A stretch of 64,000 nt of DNA. It comes from Lucifuga dentata (lineage: Eukaryota; Chordata; Actinopteri; Ophidiiformes; Bythitidae). The stretch's first letter is position 1. Each line of letters starts with the position of its first letter. The notes beneath the pieces are model-generated. The model was given only the letters and a program-made list of their open reading frames with translations, made no database searches and was not told the origin of the DNA. Location: NCBI GenBank assembly GCA_014773175.1, contig VXCM01000962.1, forward strand, positions 62,001 through 126,000, read 5' to 3'. The position numbers were made by a program, and so were the translations under genes. This document shows, piece by piece, positions 54,568 to 64,000 of this stretch.

Positions 54568-54960
54568 TCTCAAGTATACAAGATGCTCCTAGAGCGCGTA
54601 CCTCCACCAAGACCAAAAAAAATCCCCAATAAAAATAAAAACTTATTAACCTATAAATTCATTTTCATTGAAATCAGCCCATTAGCATTGATTTTTATAG
54701 TTATAGTTAATACTTCCTGCTTTAGTCTCCAGACCATGGTTGGGAAGCACAGGGAGCTCTCTTAATTGCTCCAGTGCCAAAGTTACTACCAACTTCACGG
54801 TTAACCGTCCCACCGCAACATTCAGCCTCTGGCACAGAAAACCCGGGATTTTGTTTTACAGCAAACTCAACTTTATACTGTGATTCACTCTTACAGCAGT
54901 TATGCTAACCTGGCTTTTCTCCGATTGCCAACATCAACCCACTCTACACACTGCCACATA

Positions 54961-54962
<2 letters not shown>

Positions 54963-54995
<33 letters not shown>
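54963..54995. repeat. (TC)n microsatellite
   Basis: A dinucleotide run of about 33 bp. Confidence 0.9.
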
Positions 54996-54999
<4 letters not shown>

Positions 55000-56866
55000 A
55001 GCAAGAGTTTTCCCTCATCAGACAATTGGAACATGGAAAACATTTGACGACCAAAATGTTTTTGCACATTTACTTGACTACAGATTTCTCTCACCTCTTC
55101 TCTGTATTATACACGTTAAATGTTTCTTCAACTTAATAGCTGGGTGAGGTACATGTAATCTCCTCTCTATAGATGCATTTTCTCTACCATCCAGGTGACT
55201 TACTCGCTTACAGTGTGTAAGATACACAACACTTTAATTAAGTCACAGGATCTCCCACCCCCTATGCGGCCCTGTGAGTCAATCAGACTCCCCGCCTTCG
55301 TTTTTCCTGTGTGGGAGGCCGTGTGCTGGCCTGAGTAGCTGGGAAAGTCCCATGATTTATGGCCTTTTGCAGGCCTGACTGCCTCTTGTCTGGCTGGGTA
55401 TAGTGCCAGAGGTAAGAAGGGCAGGATGCTTCACTCTTTTACTTGGCAAATCCCATTTTATTCTTTGGATTCAAAGGCACGTCACAGCCTGTACATCTGA
55501 TTCACTTGCTACTAGAGGATTTATCAGGGTGCTTATATGTGTAATTGGATAGATTTTTTTTACAGGCTGGATGATTATCACATGGATTAGATGTTAATGA
55601 TTAAGCAATGCAAAGGAGAAGAGAGACGGCATTTTATTACCTGTCTCACATGGTAGACTTTCATTTCCTTGTTCATTACTTTTCCTCTGTGGAGTATGCT
55701 CCATAGATCCTTGTAAAAGTGTTAATTTGCACATGAGGGAACTGAAGGAAGTTTGCACTGAAGAATGTGAACAGCTTTCCTTTTCAATTTGTCAAAGATC
55801 TCTTGTGGCTAAATATTTACCTTGTGACTCTTTGCCCGGGTCAAGTTGCTCACAGTGCTGCATCAACAGTATTCAAATACTCTGTAGCAGAAAACACACA
55901 ACCTGCAGTACACAAGTCACATCTAAAAAAAGCTCATACTGCATGCTGACAGCTGGATCATTATGAGGCCCATTTTGAGGCATTCTGCAGTTGTTTCAGC
56001 CTCTATTGGCTGATTGAGGAGCTCTGACATATTAAAATCAGCCAACCTTACATTCTGAGAGGAACACACACTTACACACACCGGCAGCAGCAGGGCAGTA
56101 ACTCAAGGCCAAAGGAGGTTTATTTTTATCATGGGCAAAGGCGCCAAATCATGTTGGTATGAAGGGGGCTATATAAATGCAAATGGTATTGGAGAGCTAT
56201 TAGTCCTGGAAAAGGTTTGTATGTAAATAGGACCACAGAGGAGCACTCAGCCAATTCAGATTAGTGGAGTTTGTTGCAAATGTGCTGCAAAAGACAAAAT
56301 AGAAAAATAGACGGAAAATGCAATTGCCTTGTGGTAAATCATGGTGAACAAGGTGAGAAGTTGAGTAATTGAATGGCCAAGGTGCTTTTATGTAGTTTAT
56401 TGTGTATGCAAGACAGATGTATGGGGGTCTGGTTCCTGCAAGCATGTGCAAATGTTCACAAAGGCTGCTGGGATCACATCATGGTGTTTGCTTTTCTATG
56501 GGAAAAACTCTGATGCATAAATATGAGGACATTCAAGCTTTGTAGGTGTGAAATTCACAGGTTATTAAACTAGTGTTTCATGGTCATTTTGTTCATGATA
56601 ACATGCAGGATGCAGACAGCGTAGCTGTAAGGCATGAGGAAAATGTTGAAAGAATGACATAATCAAATACTGTCTTGTTCATGGACTTTAATTAGTGTTA
56701 CAGACATCAATGATACAAAAAACCCCTGATTTTGTTGGTGCCAATAAAGCAGCAATTGTTACTGAGTAAAAGAAAATTTACTGATTAGGAAATGAACACA
56801 TCAAATTTACTTTCCATCATTCATGGAAAGTACAGTAATAGAGCAAGGACGCCCTCTAGCTTCGAC

Positions 56867-56902
<36 letters not shown>
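56867..56902. repeat. (GA)n microsatellite
   Basis: A dinucleotide run of about 36 bp. Confidence 0.9.
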
Positions 56903-56905
<3 letters not shown>

Positions 56906-57174
56906 TAAATCTATCAGTTATACAGTATGTAACTGTTCATTCAGACGCCACATTACAAAAATAGTTTAAATTCATGACAAATTGTATTAATAAAATGTTT
57001 TATATATTGTTTTCCATAAGAAAAAAAATATTAAAGCAAATCACAATTTCATAAACATCATAATCTGACATCCCGTTAGCCTAGACCTAAAATGACTACA
57101 CGGGTGAAAAAAAAAAAAAAANTAAAAAAAAAAAAAAAAGTGTAATTCCACAGGGGATCTTCTTGATTCTGAAA

Positions 57175-60100
57175 TTATTTCTTCCGAATCGTTATATTCC
57201 TGCAAACCCAGGTCATGCCATCCTGAAAAAAACACAATAATGTGAATTTGCTGCTGTACAGCTTTTGTACATCGATTCAGTATAAGTGTGCAGATAGATG
57301 ACACTGTAGCTATATGTTTGTGTATTCATGTATGTGAATATGAGCATGTGTGCTTTGAGTTCAGCTGACCCACTGCAAGCAGTAACAAAGAACGCATGTA
57401 AATAGTTTAATGATGTAGTGATTAGCTTGTTGTGTGGATTGCATGTCCCAGATTTTTACCCATATAAGCCTGTGGTTAATTGCTGTGAAAGTTAGAGAGT
57501 TGAAGCAGATCTGAGACTGGTGAAAAGTACGTGTACAGGATGTAAATCAATCCTCATTTTCCATGTAGTATGACCTTTAAAGATATGTTTTTACATCACA
57601 TATTTGCTTACATCGAATAAAGCAACAGCCTCTGATTAAATATCCAGTATGAACCAATTAAAGGCTTGGAAAACAAGGCACATGCTGCTGTATAAATGAG
57701 GTTACTCCACACAAACACTTCTTTCAAGAGCAACCAGATCTGCTTTGTGGAATCCAACTCTCCATTATCTGTTATTTGATGATGTGTAATAAGTTGAGTG
57801 GGTGAGAGTTGTGTTGTGTTAAAACATTTTCATACTGTGGCTGTGATCACATTCTTATTTGAGAAGGAACAGCTGCAAAGCCTCTTTAGTCTTTAGAGAG
57901 ATGATAATATGCTTGACCTGGGATCCATAATCTGGTCAATCATATAAATAGGGTTTAGGAGACTCGCCAATCTGGAGCTGTGATAGATTATAATTCTGTG
58001 GGTCTGAAAAAGGCAAATTATTTAAAAGTGTCCACTTTAAATTAGGACCAGATCAACTAAATAGAAAAGGAGATAATTTAATTAGTTCCCATGAAGAAAG
58101 TTAAGTAACATGTTGATTATTCTACGTATTAACCGAGTAAGTAGGATTACATGTACAGAAATGGACATTATGTTTGTGGTCCAGTTAAAGTGCTACTGAT
58201 GATATTTTCTTGCTGTCTTTAAAGTTTTAAACTGTAATAGTGCATACTGTTGCTATCAGTGATCAAAGTACAGAATAATAAATGATAAGGATTTATGTGT
58301 TTAGTTGAATTATCATGAACTCCAATACATGAATGCCTTATATTCACATAAACATTGGTAACATTAACCCATTGAGGTGACGCTACAATTTAAATCCAAG
58401 TTAAGCAGTAAATGATAAACTTGGACAGGCTCTATAGCTTCTTAAAATGAATAGGCAGCTGATGCCGGTCTGGCCACCCTCTTATCTGCATGCTCACATG
58501 CTTACATGTTGTGTATGTACCTGCACTCCCTCAACAGTGAGCGCTGAGCAGGCCTGGATCTGCCACATTCGGTCCCTGATAGTGTGCAGATTGAGATTTT
58601 CTGCCAGCTCACAGGCTGGGATGGCTGTCGTCAGGTCCTGCTTGTTGGCAAAGACTAACAGTGGCACGCCAGCAAGCATTTCCTCCTCCAGCAGCTCTGC
58701 AAGCTCCTGGGAAGAAGAGACACAGAGCAGAAATCAGCAACATAATCAGTAGTCTAAGCCAGTAAACACATTTCTGTTAAAGACTTTTGATTTTAACTGA
58801 CTTCAAAATAAGGAGCATTTGTAGAATGTAACTGGAATGATTTTTAAATGTCCCGAACCACGAGCAAATTTTAATTATATTTTAATTAAGTCTATACTGT
58901 CACCTCTAAAATACTTTTATAGTTATATAAAAGGAATAAGTATTTGATTTTAGGATTTCACAATGTAATTTCACTCAGCTGTTACCATGGTGAACAGTAA
59001 ATCCTACACCTTGCACATTCCACACTGATGATTGGACACTCACCTGACTTGTCTCTTCAAACCGTTTCCTGTCTGAACTGTCAATCACATAGATCTGTAA
59101 ACAATACAATCATAAATATGGACAAATGATCATATATAAGTTACCGTATTACTAATTACTTCTGGCAGTAGTAACAAGCAGTAAGTACTTAGAACCAGGA
59201 CTTACCAGCACATCTGTGTTCTCAAAATAATTTCTCCAGTAGGGGCGGATCTTACGCTGGCCTCCAATGTCCCAAACGTTCAACTTAAAGCCAGAGGACT
59301 GAACACTCTTTATATTAAAACCCTGTGGAGTGATAAAACTGATGTCTTATTACATAATATCTTGACTGAGTGGGCCAGATATAAATTAAAACATGAGGTC
59401 CAGTCAGTGTGTGACACTGTATGACTAACCTAGTGTGTGTGTGTCTGTGTCTTTGTACTTGTGTGGGGGTGATGTGGCTGATATCTTCTGCCGCCAGCTG
59501 TTTCAGCAGTGTGGTCTTGCCAGCGTTGTCCAATCCTAACAACAGCAAACGCACCTCCTGTTCTGGAGAGTGTTTCAGCCTCCGAAGAATAGACATCAAT
59601 CCCTACCGGTGGGTANCCTCCTGTTCTGGAGAGTGTTTCAGCCTCCGAAGAATAGACATCAATCCCTACCGGTGGGTATCGGACCCAGTGAACACAAACA
59701 CAAACACACGCAAAACATATACACAGGTAATACGAATACACGTTAGACATTGAGCCTTGACAGGACAATAGGGTTTTAGGTGAGGCATTACAGAGCAAAT
59801 TCTTCCAAGTACAAATTTAGACTTTAGTCAAAAATAAATGCAGAGAACAGATCCACCTGCACCTGCAAACATGCATCACTGTATTGTTAGCTTGGCTTAA
59901 AATGTACAGCCGGAAAGGATTGGCAGAGTTACCGCAGGCAGCGTGTACAAGAGGCTAAACGCAGCCTACAAGCAAGAATCACTTAGAGCATGGATTTAGC
60001 TGTTAGCTTCTTGCAGTGTCTTACATCTACAGCGAGCCAAAAGCGCTCATTGGTCTGACAAGATTAGGCATGTGCACAGTGAGTGGCTTGTTTCTAGAAG

Positions 60101-60949
60101 GTGGTAAGGAAGGCTTTGGTTCAAGTCACTGAACTTGCAAGGCCTTAAGCTAAGATGGAAATGCTGCCACTGCACACTGAGAGCCAACAACCTACAAGAC
60201 ATTTCCCCTATGACTATCTATGACTCTGTCACTGTCAAACAATCAATTGAATTGAGTTTGTAAGCACACTGCAAACCATTATGCAGGTAAAGATGATAGG
60301 GCTGCAGGTAATGATTAGTTATGTGATTCATCAATTTCTTGATTTTTGATAAACTAATCTATAGGCTATAATAAAAAAACAAACAAAAAAAGAGATAAAT
60401 ACTCATCACAAAATATCAGAGGGTGAAGGAATGTTTTTGAACATTTTACCTGGACTGATAAACAACCAAAAAAAAAAAAAAAAAAAAGCATTCAATAAAT
60501 GGTGATAAATGATTTGTGATTAATGTCAAGGTTTCTGTCAGTCAGCAAGCCACTGATTAAATGTTTCAGCACCCAAAAGGCTAAATTATGAATTGTAAAT
60601 CATCTCACTGCCTAAATAAGAATAAATATAATAAAATTAAGACTTGACAACATGCCAAACCAGTAATTAGGCCACTGTATTGATTAATGAAGAAAAGCAT
60701 TATTTTTTTTTTCAGTGACAGCCCACTATGTTATCATCGGCCATTAGCTTTATTGTGAAGTTCTTCTGATACTGACAACTTGTAAAACATTGTAAAGCTC
60801 ACTCATTTCACTGGCATCTAACATTAACAATCTAATCTCATTTAGCTGTTTACTAGATTATACCATTAGACGAGTTGTCATTCGTACAAAATTCATTATA
60901 ACTTCATTTGCTATTACAGAAGCTGAGGTTGTGAATCATAACTCACCAT
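57175..60949 (-). CDS. arl3: ARL3-type ADP-ribosylation factor-like GTPase
   Basis: Six coding exons: 60949-60947 (the ATG only), 59665-59459 (true length 144 bp once an assembly duplication is removed), 59322-59206, 59094-59044, 58706-58521, 57222-57175. The product is 182 residues, the same as human ARL3. Visible are Gly2 after Met, the P-loop GLDNAGKT (24-31), ITPTQ (45-49), DIGGQ with Gln71, NKQD (126-129) and a CSAL motif. ARL3 is a small GTPase of cilia that releases lipidated cargo from UNC119 and PDE6D carriers. The last exon reads [15 protein letters not shown], diverged from the DGMNWVCKNVNAKKK I recall for mammalian ARL3, so this is likely a fish arl3-like paralogue, not the 10q24-type arl3. 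It stands head-to-head with wbp1. Confidence 0.92.
59554..59678. repeat. arl3: 62-bp assembly duplication across arl3 exon 2 boundary
   Basis: Positions 59554-59615 recur exactly at 59617-59678 around an N at 59616. The unit includes the exon 2 acceptor and the codons from Gly2 to about Glu17, so the raw exon would carry two acceptors. Removing one copy gives a 144-bp exon and restores the expected 182-residue protein. Confidence 0.9.
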
Positions 60950-61574
60950 GTTTCTTCAGGTGCTGTGGCGTCGCTTAGCCTGGATGGATTAACATCTCTG
61001 ACCATGCTTTCTTGGAGAACAGCTGTCAGGTTACTTTGCAGCCGTGACGTCAGCGTCAACAACGTGACCCAAAAAGCAACACGCAATATAAGCCACGTTA
61101 TATTTAATGAGTCACCTGAGTACATTTCTAAGGGTTATAGGGGAAAATATTATGGAGTTGTAATTTAAAAAATGAATGAAAAGTTGAAAGTAATGAATAG
61201 TGTGGCTACAGGTGAGTGATAAGTAGATTTCTTTTCTTTTTTTTTTTAAAGATAATTAACTATTAATGGATACACAATTTATATTGTTTAGCAAGGTCGA
61301 CATGATTATTTGGTGACAAAATATATTAATCCTCCGCACTGAACTTGAATGTGTATTTTGTGAAAACCATATTTTTTTTCCACACACACGGCGTCCTCTG
61401 GTGTTCAATCTCTGTCCTAGCGTCATATTATTATTGTCTCAGTTCAGAAGAGACACAAAACATGTCTGAGTGAATCGCTAACCAGTAACAGCTACCTGCA
61501 GTCAACACAAAAAGCCTCGATTCGAGCGACTGCTATATGATTTGCGTCGTGTCACCGGCCGACAACCCAGAAAG
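60950..61574. promoter_or_regulatory. Shared divergent promoter region of arl3 and wbp1
   Basis: Only 625 bp separate the two start codons, which point away from each other. CpG-containing sequence lies near each start (60965-61075 and 61490-61700), and the middle is AT-rich with a T run near 61235-61248. A shared or back-to-back promoter is likely. No TATA box is evident. Confidence 0.55.

Positions 61575-64000
<2,426 letters not shown>

Larger units (their letters stand above)
40141..57174. other. Long gene-poor region between pax8 and arl3
   Basis: No protein-coding gene is supported over about 17 kb. It holds A/T homopolymers with N joins (41422, 42115, 57122), an assembly duplication at 41194-41319, a hairpin at 42674-42709, microsatellites, and a GAAA/TTGAA-rich repeat block at 53330-53950. 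Several repeat-free, moderately GC segments (44480-44625, 50880-51040, 51180-51420, 52240-52560, 55960-56200) are candidates for regulatory elements. Long upstream deserts next to developmental regulators such as pax8 often hold enhancers, but conservation cannot be judged from one sequence. Confidence 0.45.

Overview
The window looks like teleost fish nuclear DNA, most likely from a ray-finned fish with a compact genome. Genes are split by short GT-AG introns, many near 100 bp. Intergenic DNA is AT-rich and full of microsatellites and small DNA transposons of hAT and Tc1/mariner type. It is draft assembly: one 605-base gap, and many single-N joins, eight of which are flanked by exact 62-67 bp duplicates.

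Layout. 1-2584: AT-rich, no gene supported. 2640-3527 (+): a single-exon rhodopsin-like GPCR with an intact DRY but several key class A residues replaced. 3792-6266: a hairpin-rich MITE and a 927-bp hAT element. 6310-8738 (-): a two-exon, ten-finger C2H2 zinc-finger gene. 12189-21782 (+): a 15-exon EFA6-type ARF6 exchange factor (psd4) with Sec7, PH and coiled-coil regions; two introns carry DNA transposons. 22386-28600: intergenic, with two more copies of the MITE and one exact CTCF-type motif. 29885-37231 (-): complete pax8 in 11 coding exons, including a 22-nt start exon. 37232-57174: a long gene-poor interval upstream of pax8 with a CpG-rich block, microsatellites and possible regulatory elements. 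57175-60949 (-): six-exon arl3-type small GTPase. 61575-63340 (+): first three exons of wbp1, which runs off the right edge.

Gene order is the main biological point. psd4-pax8-arl3-wbp1 mirrors PSD-PAX2-ARL3-WBP1L, which I recall on human chromosome 10q24. The window therefore looks like the second (PAX8) copy of an ancient duplicated block, with its own arl3 copy retained. The genes are not an operon and need not act together, though psd4 and arl3 both belong to ARF-family GTPase biology.

I found no RNA gene, CRISPR array or clearly undescribed multigene system. The items most worth checking are the paralogous block, the atypical GPCR, the MITE family with long perfect hairpins, the isolated CpG block at 28610-28745, and the join artefacts that corrupt exons of pax8 and arl3.
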